Of a stretch of DNA of 64,000 bases, positions 11,260 to 21,714 are shown in pieces. The DNA is taken from positions 14,386,501 to 14,450,500 of the forward strand of contig CM038925.1 in NCBI GenBank assembly GCA_021904315.1, in the 5' to 3' direction. This DNA comes from Sphagnum magellanicum. Its lineage: Eukaryota; Streptophyta; Sphagnopsida; Sphagnales; Sphagnaceae. The notes beneath the pieces were generated by a model, which was not told where the DNA came from, did no database searches, and was given only the letters and a program-made list of their open reading frames with translations. The first letter of the stretch is position 1; each line of letters opens with the position of its first letter. The position numbers and the translations under genes were made by a program.

Positions 11260-11760
11260 TGTAGAGAATATGTTTAAATTAGGATTATAATTTAGTATTT
11301 ATTGGCTACATATAGAAGTATTGGATCAATGACTATTGAAGGGACATGCATGTTCAAAGAGGTTACACCATGTTATATTAGAACACAAATACTTTGGCAA
11401 AATTGCAATAAATGACTCATTGTATTTCCATCATCTTGAGCTTTCATTCATGTCCACTCTTAAAATTTTGATAAGGTTCCTTTACATTAGGTTTTTAAAA
11501 ATTGTAGTTCCACACAATACATTGTGAACTCAATGGAAAGCCCACTAAAATGGGGTCTTGTTTTTTTTGTTGCATGCATAGATACTTTTTATTGGGGACC
11601 TACAATTGGATTGAAAATCTATAAATTACGAATGTTGGAAACTTTGGAAACATTTCATGTGTAAATTTTTTTAAAGAGAATTTAAAAAAAAAAGTATTTA
11701 TTTTTAATGAAAAATGTGGAATTGAAAGGATCCAAATGGATTGGACGTCCATCCATGAAT
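11260..11760 (+). other. Probable 3' LTR of the copia relic and AT-rich DNA
   Basis: TGTAGAGAATATG directly follows a polypurine tract, as an LTR start would. I cannot place the LTR end and found no partner LTR upstream, so only the start is supported. Confidence 0.4.
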
Positions 11761-12536
11761 GGTAGGTTATAGAATACCTGAGGTTAAACTCTTCAGGTTA
11801 AGGTTAGGGTTCTGAAACTGTTCCCCATTGATTAGGGTTAGGGTTCGGTTTTGCGCTTGCTTCCAGGATGCTCTTCGTGCTCTTCCAGTAGCAGCAACAT
11901 CATGGGGTTTCTGCAGTTGCATCGGAAGGGATTCTGTCGACGGCTCTGTCGTCGTGGTGTGTTGATCGATCCATCAACCCACTTCACTCGGATCGCTGCT
12001 TTGAGTTTCTGTTTCTCGCCCTGTTTTTTGGTCTCCTACGTCTTTGGTTTTTGCTGTGTTTTTTCGGAGGGAGATTTGATCAAGGCTGTGTTGATTGCTT
12101 CAGATTGTGGGGAGGAGGATCGGATCAACCCGAGTGGTGAGTGAAGTCTCTGGATTCAATCTTTTGTCTCTGTAGTTTTGGTTTGCGACAACCATCTGTC
12201 TGTGAAGAGAAAATATTGCAGCTCTTGTGTGTTGAGGCTGCTGGATCTTCTGCAAAAGGAACATAAGAGTAGAATCTCGATTCTATTTCGTGTGGCAGTA
12301 GAGTGAAAGAGGAAACGAAGCTCTCCTGAATTGCTGGATTGTCAAAAATGAGAGCAGATTCATTCATTCTTTCATGCCGAACTGTGCTGGATTGTCAAAA
12401 CAGTGAGAGCAGATTCTTCTTCCGTTTCTTGCATTAGTTCAGTCAGCATTAGCGCCTGTTAAGAGGAGAAAGCGCGATGGCCAGTTAGAAGAAGAGAAGT
12501 GAGACATTGCCGAACCCGCAGCAGTGAGAAGAAGAA
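11761..12536 (+). promoter_or_regulatory. Putative VPS9A promoter and 5' leader
   Basis: Three telo-box-like TTAGGGTT motifs (11804-11811, 11832-11845) lie 690-740 bases upstream of the start codon. The DNA then becomes GC-richer and free of repeats, as expected for a promoter and transcribed leader. The leader contains several ATGs, including ATGGCCAGTTAG at 12477, a three-codon upstream frame. No firm TATA box was seen. Confidence 0.45.
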
Positions 12537-15500
12537 ATGGAGAATGCAGAGATGTTCAATGCCGCCACAGCGCCGCTCAGGTTTCACGATTTTCTTGACC
12601 GCATGCGGCATCCACAGGCTGCGGATATTGTGCGCTCCATCAAAACGTAAGATTCTCCTTTTGTATTTGCTCTTTCTTCAACTTTTGTAAGAGCTCCACG
12701 ATCATAGGAAGAAGAGGAGGGTTTTGTATCCGTCTGTCAGGGTTTCAATACTGATTTGCGATTTTGAACAGACATAGGCCCTTTTAAGGCCTTTTTAGCT
12801 TCTGGAAATCAGTATCTCCTCATATCAGAACTTAGTTTATGCTGATTGTTGTTTTTCCAGTAGGGTTCGGAGGTGAAGCTTTCCTTGCCCCACACATTTT
12901 GCCATCTTTATCCCCTGCCATACCAGTGTCTCTCCTGGCAGAATGTTCTGCAATGCACTACTAGTTCCTCTCTACTTACAATGGAAAATTTCTAGGAATT
13001 GCGCTGGGAAGAGTACATAGATCTCGAAAGGGCAGTATCTCAGGCCATGCCCCGAAGAGCCATGCTCAAAAAATCTGTGCACATTCACAAGATAAAATAG
13101 CTTTCTAATAGAAGTACTGCTCAAGTTGAATCTATCACCATACAAGTTGCTATCCAGATCTCAGTTCCTGCTGTCATTTTGCTTCAATTTCTGATCACAG
13201 GTCATTCAACATCCTGTTGCTCAATAGTTGGGTTGGTGATTTGTATATCACTTTTTGGCAGTATCTGTTCCAATTTAGTTTGTGCCAAAATTGTTGGTTT
13301 TGACAAATTAGTCCAACTCATGTATATGTAATTGGTGTTTCATGGTTTGATCAGGAGCATGGCCTTTTGACACCCTTTAGGTGGTGACTCTCACCCCTTG
13401 ATTTTTCCTTTGTGCAGATTCATAGTGGATTTCACAAGCAGAGTTCCTGATCCAGATCATGACAGTGAGAGCGTGCAGACGTTTCTCAGCACTACTGAGG
13501 GTGCCTTCCAAACCCATCCTCTGTTTGCAAATGCAACAGATGAGGAGCTAGAAAGTGCTGGCGAGGTTTCATTCATCAACCTGTTTGTGTTTTCTTCATC
13601 TATCGTCCATCATTTTTTTTTTCCAAACTGTGGCCGAATGCTGGTTGCAAATCTGCAAGTTCCTGTATATCTGAGTTACCCTGGGATATTGCTTCTGCAT
13701 GTTGTCTGGTGCTCATACCTGAGCTGGCTAGACCTGACTAGACCAACTTCCACAGGTCATGCCCAGCCATTGCACCTAGATTTAGCTAAACAAGAAGGCT
13801 GAACTGCATCTTCTCTTGTTTTAAGGGTATTTCCAGCAGCTTATTGATTTGTCGAGTAAACTCTACTTTTATTATTCTTACTCTGCTTTGGTTGATATCA
13901 ATGTCAACCCAGTGAGGTTGCAGGGTTGGGAGTGCATCTTTTCTCATATTGTACTCTTTCTAATGTCTCCATGGTTCTGCTGATGCTCAGGGTTTGGAAA
14001 AGTATCTAATGACAAAGCTATTTGCTCGGGCTTTTGCCCCTGTTCATCAAGAAGTTGAGCACGATCAAAGACTCTCAGAGAAGATGGGTTTGCTGCAACA
14101 GTTCATCCGTCCTGAACATCTCGACATTCCCCCAAGCTTCCAGAATAAGTCTTCATGGCTGGTATGCAAGTCCCCTTCTCTTCACTCAAATGTGTCTTTG
14201 ATACTGGATATCTTCTGTCCACCTTCTTGAGATTAGTGGATTTTTGGTTTTCTCAACTTACATTTAGTGAGATTGCTTTCTTGGGGTGGAAACCAGCTTG
14301 CGCAGAAGGAGCTTCAGAAAATTAACACATACAAAGCACCCCGTGATAAACTTGTGTGCATTCTAAACTGCTGTCGGGTCATCAACAACCTGTTGTTAAA
14401 TGTGTCACTTGCAACAAATGACAATCCTCCTGGTGCTGATGACTTCCTCCCTATACTTATATATATTGTTATCAAAGTAAGCCTGCTGTTCCATTCAACT
14501 ACTGTCCTAATTGATATGTGATTGACCCGTACACAGTCAGTGTGATTTTGTGTGTGGGTCTTCTTGCTATTCCACTATTTTCTCTTCTGTGCCACATTGG
14601 TGATTAACAGGGAGTGGAGGAATATTCATGCAGGCAAATCCACCACAGCTTTATTCTAATCTTCTATATATCAATCGGTACCGCCACCGCTCAAGGCTAG
14701 TATCTGAGGCATCATATTTCTACACAAATCTTGTGTCAGCAGAAGCCTTCATCAGCACCTTGGAGTCAAATTCTGTGTCTATGGATGAAGGTGAGTATGA
14801 GAAGCAGTTGCAGGCAGCTAGGGAGGCACGGGATCGGATGAACACCACATCATCACTGTCATCAGGCACAGCACCACTACACAATGCTCATGGGCCTGCT
14901 ATGAAGGAAGAAGTGCTTACAGCATTACCCTCAAAGGAAGCATCAATCAAATTTGAACCTGGCGTATTGTCCATCCAGAGAGATGACCAGATTGAGTCCC
15001 CAGTGTTGCCTGTTGCATCAACAGCAGCTGTAGCTCCCTCTACAAAGCCTTCTCATAGCCCTAAGGAAAGCAAGCACAGGAATTCGTCAGCAACTATGAG
15101 AAAGCTGGAAGCTGCAGCCATCCCTGCAGTTGTAGAAGCTGATGAAAGTGGACAGCTTGCAATGGACTACCCTTTTCTATATGCGAGTGCTGGGGATCTG
15201 AGAGTCGTAGATGTAGAGTCTTTACTTTCTTCTTATAAAGAGCTTGTCCTGAAGTATGTTGCCCTCTATAAAGCTGTGGAAGGGACAGGGATATCAGAAA
15301 GAAACAGTAGGATTTCTTCTCCCCTTCTTAATTCCAGGGATACTGGTAAAGCTCATGTCAGAACAACTGCAGAACTTGGGAGAACTACAAAATCGTTGTC
15401 TCATGGTGAGTATACAGTTGTAAGTGAGGAGCAATCAGTTGTGAAAGAAGAGGAGGCACCCGAAGTGAAGAGAACGATTCACTCTGATGGGTTCCAGGAC

Positions 15501-15788
15501 CTATTTGATGGAATGCATGTGCGTGTTGAGGGCTCTAATGAGGGCAATGCTTCATCTCCAAAGAGTCCGACAATTGCAGATATGGGAAGGGAGGAATATC
15601 CTCCAGAGAATCATGGTGGACGGGCAATGGAGCCACAGGCAGAGAGAGACTATATTAATGAAAGTGGAATGGGAGAAGAACATGTGGTTGCAGAAGACAT
15701 AGGGCACTCATCCCATGAAATCTTAGAGGTTCAAGACACATCAAGAGCCAAGCAAGACATAGTGGATAATGCATCAAAAGATGATTGA
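12537..15788 (+). CDS. VPS9A: VPS9A-type Rab5 guanine nucleotide exchange factor, five exons
   Basis: Predicted 587-residue Rab GEF that loads GTP on plant RAB5 GTPases (RABF group) at endosomes, for vacuolar trafficking. Exons: 12537-12646, 13418-13565, 13991-14161, 14297-14476, 14634-15788; all introns are GT-AG and every junction keeps frame. The start ATGGAGAAT gives MENAEMF...LHDFL-like FHDFLDRMRHP, as in Arabidopsis VPS9A. Residues about 95-250 form the VPS9 domain: GLEKYLMTKLF, YKAPRDKLVCILNCC, GADDFLPILIY and IKANPPQLYSNLLYI. The conserved Asp and Tyr of VPS9 domains are present. The C-terminal half is one long exon with a low-complexity acidic/Ser linker, then the plant-conserved YPFLYASAGDLRVVDVESLL near residue 375. 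It is longer than Arabidopsis VPS9A (about 520). Gene intact; function assigned by similarity. Confidence 0.93.
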
Positions 15789-16214
15789 ACCAACTGGATG
15801 TAATCACTTCACTAAATCAAATTACTGGCATGTATTTTGAATTGCATATGCTTTAAGGGGTTATGTTTCCTATGAATCTGTAAAATATATGCTACATGCT
15901 GGCCTAAAGGATAGGCTAATTGCATGCTATCCTGCTTGAAGAAAAATAAAAATAGCAACAGTGGACTTGTGTGATATTCAATGTGAACTGTCTCCGGTTG
16001 AAGATCTGATCCATAACCAGTGAGTAGATAGTGAGGACTGAGAGAGATGAAATTGGGATTATGTCAGTTTGTTCTCAAGCTGCAACACTTTGACAGCATA
16101 CAAGAAATAGCAGATACCCTTCTAAGAATGCAGTAAAAATAAATAAATTCAGTGGGCTATATGGATCTGAAGGACCTTATTCATAAGTCTCTTATAAAAA
16201 TAGATTGCTGCACA
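15789..16214. other. Shared 3' region between convergent VPS9A and PPR genes
   Basis: Only 426 bases separate the two stop codons, so the two 3' UTRs must be short or overlap. AATAAAAATA near 15945 is a candidate poly(A) signal for VPS9A. No gene was seen here. Confidence 0.5.
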
Positions 16215-18907
16215 TCACCAGTAGTCTCCACAAGAACAGAGTCCATCCTTGAAGTGATGAAAGCGATTGGCATCTCTTACAATGATTTCTCTGTCAACTA
16301 TCTTTGCAATGAATTTAGTAGCAGTGTGGCAATCACCACAGACTCGCAAGTTTTTGAAAATTCGAATCAGAGTACCAGGAGGTGTGCTGATGAGCCCAAA
16401 TGCAATGGCCAGCTTCTCACTGTGGTGACATAAGCGGACAACCTTTTCTTCCTCCTCTACATCATGCAACACAAATTTGGTATCTGGCACATACCCTATC
16501 TCCTCCATCTGCACAGCCAATTTCTTTAATTCTGCACGGATTGCAACTATTTGGGGATGGTTTTGGTCATCCACCATAAATGAATGCATACGTTTATTCA
16601 CCTCGATCCATGTTCGCCCCGGTTGTTTCTGTACACCCCTTTCCAACCTCTGTTGATGTATATTTGCACTTTTATCCCATTTGCCAGCAGCAGCATAGAT
16701 GTTTGACAGCATCACATATCCAGCTGCATCTCCAGGGTCTATTTCAAGAACTCGTTTTGCAATGCGCTCTGCCATCTCCACATTACCATGTATTCGGCAA
16801 GCACCAAGCAAGGACTTCCACACAGAAGCACTGGGTTCACAAGGCATCATCTTGATCAGATCCTCTGCCTCATTCAGACGGCCAGCACGGCCAAGAAGAT
16901 CAACCATCACAGCATAGTGCTCCACTGTCGCAGAAATGTTGTACTTAGAAGTCATGGTTTCAAAATAGCGCAGGCCTTCATCCACTAGGCCCGCATGGCT
17001 ACAAGCTGACAGCAGGGAAACAAAAGTGACGTTATTCATTGGGACACCTTCATCACACATCTGTTTGAAATGTCCAAGAGCTTCCCTACCCTGCCCATAC
17101 ATGGCATAACCTCCAAGCATGGCAGTCCAAGAACCAACATCACGCATAGGCATGCTGTTGAACACTCTTTTAGCATCCTCTAAGCTCCCACATTTGGCAT
17201 ACATGTCAATGAGGCTATTACCCACAAATACATCAGTCTTGAAACTACTTTGAATGATTTGTTCATGAATATTTCTGCCCTCTTCAAGTGCTGATACACT
17301 AGCACATGCATTCAGAATCCCCAGGAAAGTGACAGCGTTTGGCTCCACCCTTTCCTGTTGCATTTGGGAATACAATGCTAATGCCTTCTGCCCTTGCCCA
17401 CATTTCACATGTCCCAAAATTATAGAATTCCAAGCAACCACATCATGTGTGGGCATCTTGTTGAACACTCTCTGAGCATCCTCTATACTTCCACATTTGG
17501 CATACATATCAAGAAGGCTATTACGGACAAAAAGATCAGACTCCAAACCACTTTGATTAACCTGTTCCTCAATTTGCCTGCCTTCTTCAATAGCTGCCAC
17601 ACTAGCACATGCATTCAGAATCCCCATGAAAGTGACAGCATCAGGCTTCACCCCTTCCTGTTGCATTTGTGGAAACAGCATGATTGCCTTCTGCCCTTGC
17701 CCACATTTCACATGTCCTAAAATCATGGCATTCCAAGCAACCACATCACGTGTGGGCATCCTGTTGAACACTGCTTGAGCATCTTCTATGCTCCCACATT
17801 TGGCGTACATGTCAACAAGGCTACAACTCACATACAGGTCTGATTCACAGCCACTCTGAATGATCTGCCTATGGATGCGTCTGCCATCATCGAGCAACCG
17901 TAAATTTGTACATGCATTAATCACTTGAACAAATGTGAACCTGTCAGGAATCATGCCCTCTTGTTGCAGTTGTTGAAAAAGCTCCATTGTCTCATCAAAT
18001 CGTCCAGCCTTCACATATCTTGCAAGCCTTGTATTCCAGGAAAAACTGTTCAATTGTACTGCACCAGGTGCCATTGCTGCCAATTCTGCTTCCACCCAGG
18101 GTGGTTTCAAATTGCTGTCAAGCCATAGTACCTTCTGTGTCATCTTGTGCTTAAAATCAGGATACCTTTCATTTACCTACAACCAGAAATTCAAATCCAG
18201 TTGATCAGCTACATGTTCCTCATTGCTTGCCACAGGCCAGGGAACCACAACAAAACCCCAATTCTACTGAACCTCATACATCATCAGCATGTGAATTGTG
18301 CACAACAACAATTGATTTCATTTTACCTTTTCTGCCCTGTGATCCCACCACTGTGACGGATCTGAGAAAAACTCTCGCCAAAGCTTCTCAACCATCCTTC
18401 TCGGACCTGCCATCACTGACAAACTGGTGAAAAAACAGTCCAACTCACAGGGACTTGCTTTCCTCATGCCAAGGACCACATCCGCATTTGTCATAAAGAG
18501 AGAGTGAGACACACACACCCAAATCCTAATACAGAGGGCAAGTACCCTAAACCCTCATACAGAGGGTCCTTACCGGGACGAGTATTGGCATTTCCAGAAA
18601 GTCTCGAATCCGCCCTTAGTGGTGGTGCAACACTCTGCGAGTATCTCAGAAACTTGAAAGTGGATACTTCTTCACCAGCAATCTTCTTCTTCTGCCGCTG
18701 CTTCTTCGTCTTCTTCTTCACCGGGCTTAAAGTCCGGGAGCATTCTGAAAGACATCTCTGGGAATCAGCTAGTCTGTAGAAGCTGAAACCTTTCATCAAC
18801 TGCGTTACCTCTGAGCTTTCAGCCAGAGGAGAAACTGAGTGTATCTGTGGCGAAGGGAAAAAGGCACACCTCTGGCTAGAACCATGTTGGAGCAAAACTC
18901 CACTCAT
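16215..18907 (-). CDS. DYW-type PLS pentatricopeptide repeat protein with N-terminal PDF-like motif, three exons
   Basis: Predicted 791-residue organellar C-to-U RNA editing factor. Exons on the minus strand: 18907-18574, 18406-18327, 18176-16215; junction phases agree (1, 0). Start chosen at 18907 because an in-frame TAA lies two codons upstream. Residues 1-111 look like a Ser/Arg-rich organelle-targeting region. Residues 121-157 carry [15 protein letters not shown], then YPDFKHK and VLWL, resembling the PDF motif of plant OSB single-strand DNA-binding proteins. Next come about 12 PPR units in P-L-S order (four triplets), E1/E2 motifs, the PG box PGRTWIEV, and the DYW deaminase. The zinc and catalytic residues HSE (723-725) and CGDCH (751-755) are intact, and the end is CSCGDYW. 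The protein should both recognise and deaminate its target; the target site is unknown. Confidence 0.92.
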
Positions 18908-19300
18908 CTGTTACAAATCCCAAACCCACAACCGAAATGCTCAAAATCCAACCCCTAAAAACCTCACCCAAAACTCTGCACAATTCTCAGCAATCCCTGT
19001 TCCTTGTCTACGCACTTTCACCGTTCCTCAGCTTCCCCATCACGAGAAGCTGCAGAGCAGATTCCTTCGTCCTCCCTGCTCTGTCGCCCGCCTCGCTCAA
19101 AGAGACGAGAGTTGAGACGATCGCTCAACTCTGATTTCTGTAAATCCCCAAACCCTAACCCTAATTTCATGGAAAACCCTCGACCCTTGTTGCCTTGACA
19201 GGTTCAGAGTTCGAATCCTTCCGAGCGCTTGCAGTTTGAATCCAATCAATAACTTCCAATCAGCCATTTTTCTGTGTGCCAAATTTCGCACTGTTGTGAA
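18908..19300 (-). promoter_or_regulatory. Putative PPR gene promoter with telo-box motifs
   Basis: AACCCTAACCCTAA at 19151-19164 gives two overlapping telo-boxes (TTAGGGTT) on the gene's strand, about 250 bases upstream of the ATG. The region 19000-19140 is GC-richer and repeat-free, as a 5' leader would be. The VPS9A leader has the same motif type. Confidence 0.4.
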
Positions 19301-20766
19301 AATTTGGAACTTTTTGGAAAATTCAAATTCAATGTTTTTTGAGAAAAAAACCGTAAAAAATTCGAAATAATTTAAAAGTTCAATGCAATTTTTTATTTTT
19401 ATTTAAAAATTTATTCCTGTGATACCCAATAGGCATCATGGAGGGGAAAAAAAAAAAAAACAAAAAACTTAAGGTATTTGAAAAAAAGGAATGCCCTGCA
19501 AGATTTTATGCTCTATCAGCATACCTCCAAATCCACTAAGAAAAATCTCAAAGGTTTTTCCCAACTTAAGTTGTAGTTTTTAGGCAAGGATTTTTTTGGT
19601 GGCAAAAATTCACCATTTTGCTTTAAAAAAACAAAGTACCAAGGAATGTGGTGAAGGGAACTTTTTGAAAATTTTCCAAAAAAAATCACCACATTTCCAT
19701 GAAGAAAATTATGAAATCATCAAGATTTTTGGAGGATTTGGAAATTTTTAAAAACTTTCTTCTATTGAAATCACCATATTTAGCTAATAGGTTCTAGCAA
19801 GCAATGGGATTCCTAGATTTTCTACTTCTTTATTTGTCTTGTAGTCAAATTTGATTAAATCCTCTTGTGTTTGATTGCCATTTTGAGAATTTTTTGAGCA
19901 ACATGAGAATTTTAAAAAAAAAGAACTAGTTTTAGGTAGGTCATTATAAATGGACATTGTCCATAAATATGTGACCATTTAGTGTTCACTCTCTCTCTTG
20001 GAAATGTTCAGCCCTAAAAAAAAAAAACTTTGTTCCAAAAAAATGAAATCTTGGTCCCAATGGATTTCATTTTTTTCAACACATTCACACAACCATTTTA
20101 AAATGTTTAAAAAAAAATTTAATTCTACTATAATCAACAAAACATCCCTGATATTCATAAAAAGCTTAAAGTGGTTATTTAACATTTTAACACAAAACTA
20201 GTAAAAAACCTCTAATCAATTAAAATTTTCAATTAAATCCCTGTAATTGACATTTAATTTCTTTATTTGTCAATTCCTTGATTATTATTTTAGTGATGAT
20301 GATTCATAGGAGCTAGTTTAGATAGGAGAACTTTAGATTCTATTAGTGATAGGTTGTAGTTGTTGTGATCAATTGGACATAGTTTCAAATTGGAATTTGT
20401 TTAGTTCATTCCCCAAGTAAAAAACCATGAAAAGGTGCATTTTCAAATTTATATCTTTTAAAGTTTTTTTTCCAACACCATATTCATGAATAGATTTTCA
20501 AGTCTTTTCCAACAATTTGTATCTCATTTTTCTTTAATTAAATTTGAATTGAATTGAATTAGAATTCAAATTTCATTCAATGTAGTTGAATTCAATTTAA
20601 GAATTTGAATCAATGCAATTCAAATTGCATGCAATGTCATTTAATATTATCATTCAAAATGGAACTTAATTTTCACATTGAAATCAATTCATTTTTTTAT
20701 TAATTGGTCAATTAATCGTTGTTAGTAATGTGTAACAACATAGAACCCAATTTTGAAATAATATAT
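19301..20766. other. AT-rich intergenic DNA, no gene seen
   Basis: Long A- and T-runs with no recognisable coding sequence. The part at about 20520-20700 is the second copy of the dispersed repeat also found at 1480-1700. Confidence 0.55.
20520..20700 (-). repeat. Dispersed repeat, copy 2 (inverted relative to copy 1)
   Basis: Read on the minus strand, it contains AAGTTCCATT, then GACATTGCATGCAA and GAATTCAA words in the same order as 1480-1700. The copy is diverged. Confidence 0.45.
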
Positions 20767-21714
20767 TGATGCACTCCCAACTCCTTGAAGGACTCAAATG
20801 TGAGTCCAAGTAGAACACAGTGGAAGAGTGAGGAGTCGGGGCACGTTCCCTAGCTCACAACACTTTGAGGGGTAAAGGGGGCGTGTTGGAGCTTCGGGAT
20901 GGGATTAGGAAGATTGACAAGCTTTATTCATTCACATGGGCCTGCACACAACCCACACAAAGTGGTTAGTGCATAGTTGGAACACCTTTGGTGCTAGGAC
21001 GAACCACGGGCAACACGGACACATAAGATTCACCACGGCCTGGACTTGGGGGAAGTCATCACCTTCCCCCTTATAGTATATTCTATGGATAGCCACGGAG
21101 CCTACATCCAAATGGTTTTTCTCTCTCGGGACTCCCAAGTGGAAGTTTCGAAATCGCACCAAATGGGACTCTTGTGATTTTGGAGCCCCATAACTTTGCA
21201 AATAGACCTCGTATCGTGATGCAATCTAAAGCAAAGTTGTAGTTCTTGTCGAGAGCTTTCCAATAGTATGTCGCACGCCCTTTGCAGCCAAGTAAATCGG
21301 GTCGATTCCCGACTTTTTCTGGTTGGGAGTCAAACTGGCAGTTTGACTCCCGGCCTTTCTTTTCACTATAACTTGTGTTTCAGATGTTCAAATGAGCAAT
21401 CGAGCGCATTCTAGACATCTACGTTCCAAGAGCTTTCCAATGATATAAAGAACGCCACAAGCCATTGAATTTTTGACCCTTGAAATCGCTTTCTGAAGTT
21501 TCGAAAGTCCACCGAGACTCCATCTCCCAACGTGGGAGTTGTCTTGGGAATGTGAGGGTTCATTTCCTCATACTCCCTCACACTTCTTACACTCCAAGGA
21601 GTATGTGATGTGACTCCCGGGCTTCTTCTTGCCTTGCCTCCCGGGCTCCTTCTTGGCCCGCAACCTTGTAACCTTTTTTGCCTTCGTCACGAGCCCAAAG
21701 CTAGGGTTGTAACA
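20767..21714 (-). mobile_element. Solo LTR, family copy 2 (948 bp) with TATAT target-site duplication
   Basis: On the minus strand it begins TGTTACAACCC and ends GGGAGTGCATCA. The perfect 5 bp duplication TATAT flanks it (20762-20766 and 21715-21719). It shares the TATAAGGGGGAAGGTG core (minus strand of about 21062-21077) and other blocks with copies 1 and 3. There is no internal region, so it is a solo LTR left by LTR-LTR recombination. It is the best preserved copy. Confidence 0.9.

Larger units (their letters stand above)
7440..11270 (+). mobile_element. Decayed Ty1/copia retrotransposon, 5' part missing
   Basis: The pol remains read in order on the plus strand: RT N-terminus (7470-7690), RT middle (to about 7920), RT second half (10105-10372), then the RT-RNase H connection and RNase H (10500-11200). 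A polypurine tract (AATCAAAGGGAG, 11248-11259) precedes TGTAGAGAATATG (11260), which is the probable start of the 3' LTR. Frameshifts and stops are frequent. The element is interrupted twice: by unidentified DNA at 7921-8867 and by a solo LTR at 9128-9961. Gag, integrase and a 5' LTR were not found upstream. Confidence 0.8.

Noticed and set aside
16580..18128. Several 60-110 codon plus-strand frames
   Set aside because: They are antisense shadows of the PPR gene.
18318..18518. Separate 66-codon gene on the minus strand
   Set aside because: Its C-terminal part is exon 2 of the PPR gene; the N-terminal part is intron sequence, and splicing at 18406 keeps frame with exon 1.
19195..19235. GTTCGAATCC, a tRNA B-box-like sequence
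   Set aside because: No A-box, no acceptor stem and no cloverleaf could be drawn around it.
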